NCBI GenBank assembly: GCA_900549455.1
Contig: UROM01000030.1
Span: 1-16,348 of the forward strand
Source of the DNA: an uncultured Collinsella sp.
Lineage (GTDB): Bacteria > Actinomycetota > Coriobacteriia > Coriobacteriales > Coriobacteriaceae
Direction: 5' to 3'
Length of the DNA stretch: 16,348 bases
Shown: positions 7,330-14,112 of the stretch, piece by piece
How positions within the stretch are numbered: the stretch's first letter is position 1
Layout: each line of letters begins with the position of its first letter
Translations under genes and position numbers: made by a program
Notes under the pieces: model-generated
Told to the model about the DNA's origin: nothing
Databases searched by the model: none
Seen by the model: the letters and a program-made list of their open reading frames with translations, nothing else

Positions 7330-7473
7330 CTATTGTCCCACATGCGACATGGTCCACAGCATCGCAATGCAAAGCACCGCCATCAATCCCGTGCACACGG
7401 CAGCGATCACAGAATCACCCATGCGCCTTCCCAACGACCGCGGCTCACGCACTTGCCCTGCTCCGTACATCAT
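7330..7473 (-). CDS. Small single-pass membrane protein (47 aa)
   Basis: A 47-residue frame starting ATG-ATG at 7473, preceded by a very strong AAGGAGG site (SD to ATG about 5-6 bases). Residues 1-20 are polar and basic (REPRSLGRRMGD); 21-42 form one hydrophobic helix (SVIAAVCTGLMAVLCIAMLWTM); the tail is SHVGQ. Positive charges before the helix predict a cytoplasmic N-terminus. No family is recognised. It sits 63 bases before rsmJ on the same strand and is divergent from the four-helix membrane protein. The ribosome binding site and clean topology make a real gene likely; automatic annotation may miss it or extend it wrongly upstream. Confidence 0.65.
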   Translation of the reverse strand: MMYGAGQVREPRSLGRRMGDSVIAAVCTGLMAVLCIAMLWTMSHVGQ

Positions 7474-7552
7474 GACTCCTCCTTGAGACCAGCTCCTTGT
7501 TACGGCCTCATCATCGCAGCGCCGCACATGGGCTGCCATCGATTTGGCTTAC

Positions 7553-7581
7553 GTCCAGCTTTCCTTTTTGAAAGGTTGGAC
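7553..7581. repeat. Imperfect hairpin in a divergent intergenic region
   Basis: Outer arms GTCCA (7553-7557) and TGGAC (7577-7581) enclose CCTTT (7563-7567) and AAAGG (7571-7575) around a 3-base loop. It lies about 120 bases upstream of the four-helix membrane gene. Its role is unknown; it could belong to a leader or an operator. The remainder of 7474-7702 shows only a possible -10 TACAAT (7629-7634) with no convincing -35. Confidence 0.3.
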
Positions 7582-7702
7582 CGTACAGGCAAGAGACGCT
7601 TTCAAACGCATGCATCGCCCCGTTGAACTACAATGTGCTTCACGATATGTGCCGCAACCTGGGTGCGACAGATTCTCCGCGCCCGCATCGAAAGGACCAG
7701 CT

Positions 7703-8104
7703 ATGAGCGCCGCTCGTAAGACTCTCAAAATCCTTGCCCTCATCTATTTTGTTTTGGGCATCGTCAGCCTCGTCATTGGAATCGCCGGCACCGCGACCGG
7801 CAACCTCGATTCCACGTACGGGTCGAACGCCATACCCGCTGCGGTCGTGCTGGTCGCCAAGGGCCTCATCGATCTCGCCGCAGGCGTTGCGGGCATCAAG
7901 GGCGCCAACAAGCCTTCGCAGGTGGATGGCGCGTTTAAGCTCGGCATCGTCGCCGTAATCGCCACGCTCGTCCAGGCCGCGCTCACGCTTCCCGCGCTCG
8001 GCGGCAGCTCCGTCAATATCGTCGCCTTTGTCATCGTGGTGTACGACCTGTTCTTTGTTCAGCAGGCACACGCCGTTAAGGCCGAGAACAAGGACCGCCT
8101 ATAA
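7703..8104 (+). CDS. Four-helix integral membrane protein, function unknown
   Basis: A 133-residue protein made of four hydrophobic helices: about 8-31 (LALIYFVLGIVSLVIGIAG), 43-68 (IPAAVVLVAKGLIDLAAGVAG), 76-100 (LGIVAVIATLVQAALTLPAL) and 103-125 (NIVAFVIVVYDLFFVQQA), with a short charged tail. The pattern resembles small actinobacterial membrane proteins without assigned function; I do not recognise a named family. The ATG at 7703 follows GAAAGGA by six bases. An upstream in-frame ATG at 7544 would add 53 non-hydrophobic, intergenic-looking residues without a ribosome site, so the shorter form is chosen. It is monocistronic, ending in a clear terminator and convergent with rlmA. Confidence 0.8.
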   Translation: MSAARKTLKILALIYFVLGIVSLVIGIAGTATGNLDSTYGSNAIPAAVVLVAKGLIDLAAGVAGIKGANKPSQVDGAFKLGIVAVIATLVQAALTLPALGGSSVNIVAFVIVVYDLFFVQQAHAVKAENKDRL

Positions 8105-8142
8105 GCGCTCGCTTCTCATAACCTCTGCAGCCAAGCAACTAA

Positions 8143-8178
8143 AAAGAGCCGATCGCGCATCTCCGCGGTCGGCCCTTT
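8143..8178. terminator. Bidirectional terminator between the membrane gene and rlmA
   Basis: Fifteen-base arms 8143-8157 and 8164-8178 pair at 13 Watson-Crick positions around a 6-base loop. The other two pairs are G.U on one strand or the other. The stem is GC-rich, with AAA at one end and TTT at the other, as expected for termination from both sides of convergent genes. Confidence 0.75.
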
Positions 8179-8195
8179 ACGTTTGCCCAGATAAA

Positions 8196-8230
8196 ACCTA
8201 CCAAAATAAACCTGTCCCTTTTTGGCAGGT
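8196..8230 (-). terminator. Hairpin at the rlmA stop codon (terminator or repeat element)
   Basis: ACCTACCAAAA (8196-8206) and TTTTGGCAGGT (8220-8230) pair around a 13-base loop. The one non-Watson-Crick pair is G.U in the minus-strand RNA but A.C in the plus, so the structure favours minus-strand transcription. TTTTAT follows on the minus strand, as in an intrinsic terminator. Its first base is the first base of the rlmA TGA stop. It shares CTGTCCCTTT (8212-8221) with the hairpin at 3372-3396. Confidence 0.65.
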
Positions 8231-9042
8231 CAGTGGCGGTACTCGGCGATGATGAAGTCGATATCGGTTTGGAGCGTGTCCAGGTTTGCCAGGCGCTCTT
8301 TGTCGGCAGGGCGTGTGCGGTAGTAGTACGGCGTCATCTGGAACACTGCCTCGATGTCGGCCTGGGTCTGGAGCGTAATGTTCGCAGACACCCGCTGCGT
8401 TCCGACCAACTCGAGCTCGTTAGTCTTCGGCAGTTTCTCATCGTTAAGGTACGGTGTGTCGTAGAGCACTTCCTTGAGCCCAAAGAGATGACGGGCGCCC
8501 GGCACCACGGTGTAGAGTGAGCCCTCGGCCGCCAGCACGCGGGCAAACTCGCGCTCGTTAAAGGGAGCAAAGAGCTCGGTCACCATATCGAAGGCGCCAT
8601 CGGCCACGGGGATATCCTTCATGTTGGCCACAAAATAGGTCGCATCGCCGCGCTTGGCGGCCAGGCGCACCATCTCTTTGCCCAGGTCAAAGCCGTAAGC
8701 ATCCACGCCCGAAACCGCGCCCATGGCACTGGTGTAGTAGCCCTCGCCGCAGCAAATATCGAGCAACGTCATGGGACCGCTCGTAGACGCAGCACGCCCA
8801 GACACCTGCTTGCGCACCAGCTTGACCATCGCATCGCGCAACGGTGCGTAGTATCCACGGTTCAGAAAGCCACGACGGCTGCGTGCCTGCGACTTGGGAT
8901 CGCCCATGGAGTCGCCGCTCTTGGACGAGCGCAGCAGATATAGATAGCCCTCGCGCGCACGGTCAAACCGGTGTCCGCCCGCGCACACAGCACCGCGTTC
9001 GTCATCCACCAGCGGCTCATGGCAAACGGGACACAACAACAT
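8230..9042 (-). CDS. rlmA: 23S rRNA (guanine-N1) methyltransferase RlmA
   Basis: A 270-residue SAM-dependent methyltransferase acting on helix 35 of 23S rRNA: G745 in RlmA(I), G748 in the Gram-positive RlmA(II)/TlrB type, where it affects tylosin and ketolide response. The N-terminal zinc module is intact: Cys4, Cys7, Cys20, His24, matching Cys5/Cys8/Cys21/His25 of E. coli. Then come the FD.A.EGY.YLL motif, the RRGFLNRGYYAPLRD helix and SAM motif I LLDICCGEGYYT (93-104). The C-terminal MTPYYYRTRP block matches MTPFAWRAKP of E. coli. Length equals the family norm. I cannot tell the G745 from the G748 type by eye. The ATG at 9042 follows AAGGAG by five bases. It is divergent from the MATE exporter and its promoter -35 overlaps the 58-bp palindrome. 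Confidence 0.93.
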   Translation of the reverse strand: MLLCPVCHEPLVDDERGAVCAGGHRFDRAREGYLYLLRSSKSGDSMGDPKSQARSRRGFLNRGYYAPLRDAMVKLVRKQVSGRAASTSGPMTLLDICCGEGYYTSAMGAVSGVDAYGFDLGKEMVRLAAKRGDATYFVANMKDIPVADGAFDMVTELFAPFNEREFARVLAAEGSLYTVVPGARHLFGLKEVLYDTPYLNDEKLPKTNELELVGTQRVSANITLQTQADIEAVFQMTPYYYRTRPADKERLANLDTLQTDIDFIIAEYRH

Positions 9043-9077
9043 GGCAACTCCTTAGCGCGGATTACACAACGCCCACC

Positions 9078-9106
9078 ATTGTCGCACGCCTTCCCCACCT
9101 AGTCAT
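9078..9106 (-). promoter_or_regulatory. Probable rlmA promoter
   Basis: On the minus strand a -35 ATGACT (9101-9106) is followed after 17 bp by a -10 GACAAT (9078-9083), each matching consensus at four of six positions. The leader would be about 29 bases. The -35 lies in the left arm of the 58-bp palindrome, so anything bound there would compete with RNA polymerase. Confidence 0.5.
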
Positions 9107-9156
9107 TGGAGACGTTCTTGAATGACTAGTCGTTTTAGAACGTCCCCCATGACTAG
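9099..9156. repeat. 58-bp symmetric element with three CTAG sites 27 bp apart
   Basis: Arms of 20 bp (9099-9118 and 9137-9156) are inverted repeats matching at 18 positions; each includes CTAGTCAT and GACGTTCT. The 18-bp centre contains the perfect palindrome GACTAGTC (9124-9131), and its axis coincides exactly with the axis of the arms. The three CTAG cores start at 9099, 9126 and 9153, exactly 27 bp apart. It lies between the divergent rlmA and MATE genes. It could be a multi-site operator or a dispersed palindromic repeat. Confidence 0.9.
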
Positions 9157-9167
9157 TCGATTAGGAG

Positions 9168-9173
9168 TATCAT
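9168..9173 (+). promoter_or_regulatory. Possible -10 box of the MATE gene
   Basis: TATCAT at 9168-9173, the same hexamer used at three other likely promoters here, lies 48 bp before the MATE start. The expected -35 position (about 9145-9150, CCCCAT) is within the right arm of the palindrome and does not resemble a -35, so the promoter may need an activator. Confidence 0.35.
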
Positions 9174-9220
9174 CGTCTGCGCAAATAAGCACAAAAGAGC
9201 ATGTTAGAGATTGAGAACGT

Positions 9221-10603
9221 ATGGCTGACACCGCATCTAATCACATTGACATGACCACCGGATCGCTGTGGCGCAATGTTCCCCTGTTCGCCTTCCCCGT
9301 GGCCGCCACGAGCATCTTGGAGCAGCTGTCGAACCTCATCGCCACGGTCATCATCGGTAACTTCTCGGGCGACCAGGGAACCCTTGCCATGGCGGCGGTC
9401 GGCTCCAATGTTCCGCTTACCAGTCTTATGCTCAACCTGTTTATCGGCATGTCGCTTGGCTCAAATGTGGTCATCGCCAACGCTATCGGCCGCAACGATC
9501 AAAACATGGTCAAACGCGCCGTCCATACCTCAATTTTAATGGCGCTCGTGGGATTTGTCGTCATCGCACTGGGTGAGATCTTTGCCGAGCCCATGCTCGC
9601 CGCGCTCAACGTTCCCGCCGAAACCATGCCGCTCGCTTCGCTCTACCTACGCGTCTTTTTGCTCAGCATGCCCTCAATCTTGCTTTACAACTTTGAGGCC
9701 GCGATCTTCCGCTCCGTCGGCATCACCCGCATGCCGCTGCAGGCGCTTGCCGTGTCCACCGTCCTCAACATTGGCCTGGACCTCATCTTTGTCCCCGTAC
9801 TCCACTGGGGCGTCGCGGGCGTCGCCATCGCCACCGCCATCGCCTACACCGTCAGCGCCGCAACGCTCTTTATCCGCCTGCTCAAGACCGACTCCGTCGT
9901 CCGCGTCACCCCACGCGACCTGGCTATCGACCCCGTCGCCCTCAAGCGCATCGTCAAGATCGGCCTGCCCGCCGGCATCCAAAGCGCTGTCTTTGCCGTC
10001 GCCAACATCATCATCCAGTCCGCCATCAACAGCCTGGGCACCGAGGTCATGGCGGCATCGAGCGCCGCTATGAGCTTGGAGTACGTATGCTACAACCTGC
10101 TCAACAGCTTTAGCCAGGCTTGCACCACCTTTGTGGGACAAAACCACGGTGCCCGCCAGATCGACCGCTGCACCAAAACGCTCAAGGTCTGCCTGGTCGA
10201 AGGCGGTATCGTTGCACTCACCACGATCATCGTTATTGTCGGCCTGGGGCGCGAGATCTTGTCGCTGTTTAACAGCGATCCCAACATCGTCTCGATCGGC
10301 TATATCCGCGTATGTTCGATCTTCCCGGCGTACGCCTTTAGCATGTTCTACGAAAACATGTCCGGCTACCTGCGCGGCTTTGGTATCTCGCTCACGCCCG
10401 CCCTCATCACCATGATCTGCGTCTGCGGCATCCGCTTCTATTGGGTGTTCTGCGTGTTCCCGCACTTCCGCACCTTTGCGAACATTATGATGGTCTACCC
10501 CATCAGCCTGGGCACCACGGCGTTCTTTATGGTCGTGGCGGTACTACTCTGCCACCCGGCACGCACCTATCGCGCCACCCAAGCCAAAGCGACAGCCCGC
10601 TAA
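9221..10603 (+). CDS. MATE family efflux transporter
   Basis: A 460-residue inner-membrane protein with about 12 hydrophobic helices, the MATE/NorM-DinF size. MATE proteins export cationic drugs, dyes and metabolites in exchange for Na+ or H+. The N-terminal half opens with the usual pattern (GSLWRNVPLFAFPVAATSILEQLSNLIATVIIGNF), followed by the AAVGSNVPLTSLMLNLFIGMS loop. The second half begins near KRIVKIGLPAGIQSAVFAVANIIIQ and includes the conserved TFVGQNHGA segment. The C-terminus is short and basic. The ATG at 9221 has only a weak ribosome site; the alternative ATG at 9251 has none. It is divergent from rlmA and convergent with the LysR gene, whose end is only 27 bases away with no terminator between. 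The substrate cannot be told from sequence. Confidence 0.92.
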   Translation: MADTASNHIDMTTGSLWRNVPLFAFPVAATSILEQLSNLIATVIIGNFSGDQGTLAMAAVGSNVPLTSLMLNLFIGMSLGSNVVIANAIGRNDQNMVKRAVHTSILMALVGFVVIALGEIFAEPMLAALNVPAETMPLASLYLRVFLLSMPSILLYNFEAAIFRSVGITRMPLQALAVSTVLNIGLDLIFVPVLHWGVAGVAIATAIAYTVSAATLFIRLLKTDSVVRVTPRDLAIDPVALKRIVKIGLPAGIQSAVFAVANIIIQSAINSLGTEVMAASSAAMSLEYVCYNLLNSFSQACTTFVGQNHGARQIDRCTKTLKVCLVEGGIVALTTIIVIVGLGREILSLFNSDPNIVSIGYIRVCSIFPAYAFSMFYENMSGYLRGFGISLTPALITMICVCGIRFYWVFCVFPHFRTFANIMMVYPISLGTTAFFMVVAVLLCHPARTYRATQAKATAR

Positions 10604-10630
10604 ACACCGCACTCAACGCCATGCCAGTCA

Positions 10631-11497
10631 TTAATTGACAATATGTGAGCTCATATAGTCGATAAAGCGCCTCGTGGCGATGGGCATGGTGTCCCAGCTG
10701 CGCCAGGCCGCCACTACGTCGCGTGAGGGAGCATGCACGATGGGCCGCACACGAATATCGGCCCGCATGCCTTCCACAGTACGACGGTAGAGCATACTCA
10801 CGCCTAGGCCCTCCTCCACCATCGCCATGATGGTGTAGTCGTCGGTGACCTCGCTCGTCACGTGCGGCGACAGGCCATGCGCCGCGAATGCATCGAGCAC
10901 CAGGCTCTGTTCGCCCTCATCCAGCAGTACAAACGGCTCGGACGCCAGGTCGGCGAGTGTCACCTTTTCCTTTGCCGTCAGCGGATGCGCGGCCGGCAAC
11001 AATGCCACCAACTCGTCGTGATAGACCACGCGCTTCTCGAGCCCAGCGGTAAATCCGCGTGCCGTAAAGCAAAAATCAACCACGCCATCGTGCACCCACT
11101 GGGCGTTGCGCGTGTAATCGCCCTGCTTGAGGGTAAAGCGTACGCCCGGGTGCAGGGCTCCAAAATCGCGGATCACGCGCGGCAATACGGTTCGACTCAC
11201 GTTGGTAAACGTCGCGATGCGAATATCGGTCGACGAAAGTCCCAGCAGCTCCTGGCGCTTGCCCTCGAGCTCGGCCTCGGCGGTCACAATCTGGCGCAGG
11301 TACGGCAGATATTGTTTACCGTCGCGTGTAAGCGAAACGCCCTGCTTTCCGCGCTCGATAAGCGTGGTACCCAGCTCGCGCTCGAGCGCCTTGACGGCCT
11401 GGCTCACCGCACTTTGCGTATAGCCCAGCTCGTCCGCCGCACCCTTCAGGCTGCCGCAATCGACCGCCATACACACAATCTGATACCGCGATGCCAT
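10631..11497 (-). CDS. LysR-type transcriptional regulator
   Basis: A 288-residue LTTR. The N-terminal winged helix-turn-helix is textbook: SLKGAADELGYTQSAVSQAVKALERELGTTLIERGKQGVSLTRDG (about 16-60), then a linker helix and a periplasmic-binding-like effector domain from about residue 90 (DIRIATFTNVSRTVLPRVIRDF...). LTTRs usually control themselves and a divergent neighbour, which here is the EamA exporter across a 158-bp gap; effector and target are inference. The ATG at 11497 follows GGGGAGG by four bases. A perfect palindrome AAAACGTTTT (11523-11532) lies in its leader. No exact T-N11-A box was identified with confidence. It is convergent with the MATE gene. Confidence 0.92.
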   Translation of the reverse strand: MASRYQIVCMAVDCGSLKGAADELGYTQSAVSQAVKALERELGTTLIERGKQGVSLTRDGKQYLPYLRQIVTAEAELEGKRQELLGLSSTDIRIATFTNVSRTVLPRVIRDFGALHPGVRFTLKQGDYTRNAQWVHDGVVDFCFTARGFTAGLEKRVVYHDELVALLPAAHPLTAKEKVTLADLASEPFVLLDEGEQSLVLDAFAAHGLSPHVTSEVTDDYTIMAMVEEGLGVSMLYRRTVEGMRADIRVRPIVHAPSRDVVAAWRSWDTMPIATRRFIDYMSSHIVN

Positions 11498-11522
11498 CGT
11501 GCCTCCCCATCGATGTAGCCGT

Positions 11523-11532
11523 AAAACGTTTT
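11523..11532. promoter_or_regulatory. Short perfect palindrome in the LysR leader
   Basis: AAAACGTTTT is a perfect 10-bp palindrome 26-35 bp upstream of the LysR start, in the divergent LysR/EamA region. It is AT-rich within GC-rich DNA and could be an operator, but palindromes this short also arise by chance. Confidence 0.25.
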
Positions 11533-11655
11533 GCCAGGGCTTTTTCTTCCGACATTAGCATTTCTTAATCATACTGAAGATACATTCGCTTTACTACATC
11601 CAAATCTGGGAGCAGAATCCTTTTTACGAAACCGTTCTGTAACAAAAGGAGTCCC

Positions 11656-12558
11656 ATGGATCGCAAAAAAGCAATCGCGCTCTCATTTTCCGTTCCCGTC
11701 GCATGGGGCTTTTCGTACCCCCTCATGAAGATCGGCATGGACAGCATGAACGCCACGAGCATCGTTGCGCTGCGCTGCATCATCGCCTTTGCGGCCTGCC
11801 TGCTGCTCTTTCACAAACGCACTTTCCGCATCAATCGCGACCTTATGGTTCGCGCCGCCATTATCGGTGCCATCATGGCAACCGAGCTCACCTGCATGTG
11901 TCTGGGTTCCAGCCTCACTTCTGCCTCCACCGCCGGCTTTTTACAGAGCCTGACGGTCGTGATCGTGCCGTTTGCCAACGCGGCCCTGCTGCGCCGCGTC
12001 CCCGAGCGCAAAGTGCTCATCGGCACGGCTATCGTCACCTGCGGCATGCTGCTGCTCTCGGGCGCCGACTTCACTAGCCTGAACCCGGGCGCGATCATCA
12101 TGCTGCTCTCCGCCTTTGTCTACGCCGGACACATCATTGTCGCCAAGCGGTTTGTCGAAGAAGTCGATCCGCTGGCTCTGGGCGTTTGGCAGCTGGGCTT
12201 TGGCGGCCTGTTCTCGGGCATTGCCGCATGCGTCTTTGGCGGCTTCACGCTTCCCGGCACGCCCAGCGAAATCGTCGTTGTCGTCGCGCTCGCACTCATC
12301 TGCTCTGCCTACGGCTTTATCACCCAAACGCTCGTGCAGCCCCACGTGCCTGCCGAGACCACCGGCTTCGCTTTCTCGCTCGAGCCGGTCTGCTCCGCTG
12401 TCTTCTCGTTCTTCCTGGTCGGCGAGGTCCTGAGCCCCATCGCATTCTTTGGCGCCGCCCTCATCCTCACCGGCGTCATGGTGGCAACCGTCGAGCTTCC
12501 GCGCCTTCGCGCACATGGACAGGCTCGCATGGCAGGAGCGCCCGAGCAAGTCTCGTAG
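11656..12558 (+). CDS. EamA/DMT family transporter
   Basis: A 300-residue inner-membrane protein of the drug/metabolite transporter superfamily with ten helices in two EamA repeats (about 8-135 and 145-285). Repeat 1 opens VPVAWGFSYPLMKIGMDSM with the ALRCIIAFAACLLL helix; repeat 2 contains SAFVYAGHIIVAKRFVEEVDPLALGVWQLGFGG and ends with the typical LEPVCSAVFSFFLVGEVLSP and GAALILTGVMVA helices. DMT proteins usually export amino acids, nucleobases or similar metabolites; the substrate is unknown. The tail after about 285 is polar. The ATG at 11656 follows AAAGGAG by four bases. It is divergent from the LysR gene, its probable regulator, and followed by ung on the same strand 88 bases later with a weak hairpin between. 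Confidence 0.92.
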   Translation: MDRKKAIALSFSVPVAWGFSYPLMKIGMDSMNATSIVALRCIIAFAACLLLFHKRTFRINRDLMVRAAIIGAIMATELTCMCLGSSLTSASTAGFLQSLTVVIVPFANAALLRRVPERKVLIGTAIVTCGMLLLSGADFTSLNPGAIIMLLSAFVYAGHIIVAKRFVEEVDPLALGVWQLGFGGLFSGIAACVFGGFTLPGTPSEIVVVVALALICSAYGFITQTLVQPHVPAETTGFAFSLEPVCSAVFSFFLVGEVLSPIAFFGAALILTGVMVATVELPRLRAHGQARMAGAPEQVS

Positions 12559-12585
12559 ACCCCACTCTTCATACAGCCGTGGCAT

Positions 12586-12606
12586 AAAGGCAACCGGTGC
12601 GCCTTT
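12586..12606 (+). terminator. Possible terminator between the EamA gene and ung
   Basis: AAAGGC (12586-12591) and GCCTTT (12601-12606) form a 6-bp stem with a 9-base loop, ending in TTT. It may end the EamA transcript. The following TACAAT (12606-12611) could be the ung -10 box, but no good -35 is seen. Confidence 0.4.
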
Positions 12607-12646
12607 ACAATAGATGCCAACAGAGCATCTGCCATAAAGGAGCCCC

Positions 12647-13372
12647 ATGGACACCGTAACCCGCGACTTCAACATAGCAACTTGGTTGGGCAATGCGCCG
12701 CAGCCGGTACGTGACACTACGAACCAGCTGCTCGAGCGTATCGCCCTTTTGCGTGCCGAGCAGACTATCTACCCGGCACAAGACGACATCCTCAATGCCC
12801 TCGCCTACACGCCGGCCGACCAGGTCAAGGTTGTCATCTTGGGTCAAGACCCCTATCACGGACCCAACCAGGCCATGGGGCTGTCGTTCTCGGTCCCCGC
12901 GACGCAAACCAAGTTGCCGCCGAGCCTGCGCAACATCTATAAGGAGCTCAAAGCCGATCTGGGTTGCCCCATTCCTTCCACAGGAGATCTAACTCCATGG
13001 GCACAGCAGGGCGTCCTGCTTCTCAACACCACGCTCACCGTGCGCGAGCATGCCGCCAACTCGCACGCCAAACTGGGCTGGAGTACCCTGACCGACTACG
13101 TTATCGAACGCTGCTGCCAGCTGCCCCAACCGATAGTCTTTTTGGCATGGGGCCGCTTTGCCCAACAGATGGTCGAAGGCAAGCTCGCCGCGACCGGTGC
13201 GGGCAAGGCAACCGGCAAGTTCTGTCTGGCCTCCACACACCCTTCGCCGCTTTCGGCAAACCGTGCCACGGCAGAACTCCCTGCTTTTATGGGGTCGCGC
13301 CCCTTCTCCGCTGCCAATCGGCTACTCGAACAGCACGGCTCGACCCCCGTCAACTGGACTTGCCTCGGCTAA
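12647..13372 (+). CDS. ung: Uracil-DNA glycosylase (family 1)
   Basis: A 241-residue enzyme that removes uracil from DNA, starting base-excision repair of deaminated cytosine. All family-1 motifs are present: catalytic water-activating loop GQDPYHG (66-72, Asp68), the uracil-binding block GVLLLNTTLTV (122-132, Asn127), and the DNA-intercalating/catalytic loop HPSPLSA (198-204, His198). Length is normal for bacterial Ung. The ATG at 12647 follows AAAGGAG by four bases. It is convergent with the SDR gene across a strong terminator and looks monocistronic. Confidence 0.97.
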   Translation: MDTVTRDFNIATWLGNAPQPVRDTTNQLLERIALLRAEQTIYPAQDDILNALAYTPADQVKVVILGQDPYHGPNQAMGLSFSVPATQTKLPPSLRNIYKELKADLGCPIPSTGDLTPWAQQGVLLLNTTLTVREHAANSHAKLGWSTLTDYVIERCCQLPQPIVFLAWGRFAQQMVEGKLAATGAGKATGKFCLASTHPSPLSANRATAELPAFMGSRPFSAANRLLEQHGSTPVNWTCLG

Positions 13373-13387
13373 AAATCGATACATCAA

Positions 13388-13421
13388 AAACGCGCCCGAC
13401 GGCTTTCCATCGGACGCGTTT
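13388..13421. terminator. Bidirectional terminator between ung and the SDR gene
   Basis: Fifteen-base arms 13388-13402 and 13407-13421 pair at 13 positions around a 4-base loop (CTTT), with A-runs on one side and T-runs on the other. It lies exactly between the ung stop and the SDR stop, so it can end both transcripts. Confidence 0.85.
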
Positions 13422-13422
13422 C

Positions 13423-14103
13423 CTATTCGGGCCAAATAAATTGTGTGCGGCCGGCCTCGCCGCCATCGATTAGCAGACTCTGCCCGGTCATAAACCGGTT
13501 GGTCACGCCCACAAAGTAGATCCACTCGGCGATTTCTTGGGCGGTGGCCCAGCGCTTAAGCGGCGTGACCTCCATAATCTGGTTCCACAGGTGTTCGTCT
13601 TCCATCACGCAACGGTTGAGCGGCGTGATAACGCCGCCCGGGTCCACACTGTTGGCGATGGCCTGCGGCGCCAGGCGGTTTGCAAGGTTCTTGGTGTAGG
13701 CGATAACGCCGCCCTTGCTGGCAGCATAGGCGGGAAACTCCGATCCCGTATGCCCGCTCGCCGACCCCACATTGACCACGGATTTGATAGCCGGCGCCGG
13801 CTTGGCGGCAAGCCCCTCCCCCACAAAGGCGTAGCGCTCGGTCACGTTGATGGTGCCACACAGGTTGGCGGCGATGTCGTCAGCCGAATCCTGTGTACCG
13901 GCAACGTTCACGATTACCTGGGGTTCAAGGTCGCCTGGAAACGAGTCCGGCTCGCGGACATCAACGATCAGGTGGCGGTAGCGCTCGTGTTCGATCGCCG
14001 CCGGCAGCAGATCAAAGCCCACGACCTCGTGGCCCTCGTCCAAAAAGCGCTGCACGCACGCGGCTCCGATACCGCCCGAAGCGCCCGTGATCAAAACCCG
14101 CAT
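13423..14103 (-). CDS. Short-chain dehydrogenase/reductase (SDR)
   Basis: A 226-residue classical SDR, an NAD(P)-dependent oxidoreductase with a Rossmann fold. Visible: TGASGGIG nucleotide-binding motif (6-13), DV at 48-49 before the adenine pocket, NVAG (66-69), the catalytic Ser region NVGSASG (111-117), Tyr126 and Lys130 (YAASK), and the PGGVITP loop. An acidic Asp31 after strand 2 (GFDLL) suggests NAD rather than NADP. The substrate is unknown. The ATG at 14103 follows the VUT gene by 9 bases and the VUT stop is part of its ribosome site (TAAGGAG), so the two are translationally coupled. It ends at a strong shared terminator with ung. Confidence 0.92.
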   Translation of the reverse strand: MRVLITGASGGIGAACVQRFLDEGHEVVGFDLLPAAIEHERYRHLIVDVREPDSFPGDLEPQVIVNVAGTQDSADDIAANLCGTINVTERYAFVGEGLAAKPAPAIKSVVNVGSASGHTGSEFPAYAASKGGVIAYTKNLANRLAPQAIANSVDPGGVITPLNRCVMEDEHLWNQIMEVTPLKRWATAQEIAEWIYFVGVTNRFMTGQSLLIDGGEAGRTQFIWPE

Positions 14104-14112
14104 ACTTGCTCC

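Noticed and set aside
9201..9254. A 17-codon leader peptide overlapping the MATE start
   Set aside because: ATG 9201 to TGA 9252-9254 is open, but it lacks a good ribosome site and shows no attenuator structure.
9674..10465. A 263-codon minus-strand open frame opposite the MATE gene
   Set aside because: An Asp/Gly-rich translation is the usual antisense image of a hydrophobic membrane protein.
11555..11590. A LysR T-N11-A operator between the LysR and EamA genes
   Set aside because: A rough ATC-N8-GAT dyad is visible, but spacing and symmetry are off; too weak to call.
2182..12558. A single antibiotic-resistance island (TetM-like, UvrA2, MATE, EamA, RlmA, GNAT)
   Set aside because: The genes lie on both strands with their own promoters and terminators, share composition with housekeeping neighbours, and have no mobile boundary; a common function is not supported.
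11941..12717. A 258-codon minus-strand open frame opposite the EamA gene and the start of ung
   Set aside because: It is antisense to two clear genes and shows the same acidic low-complexity pattern.
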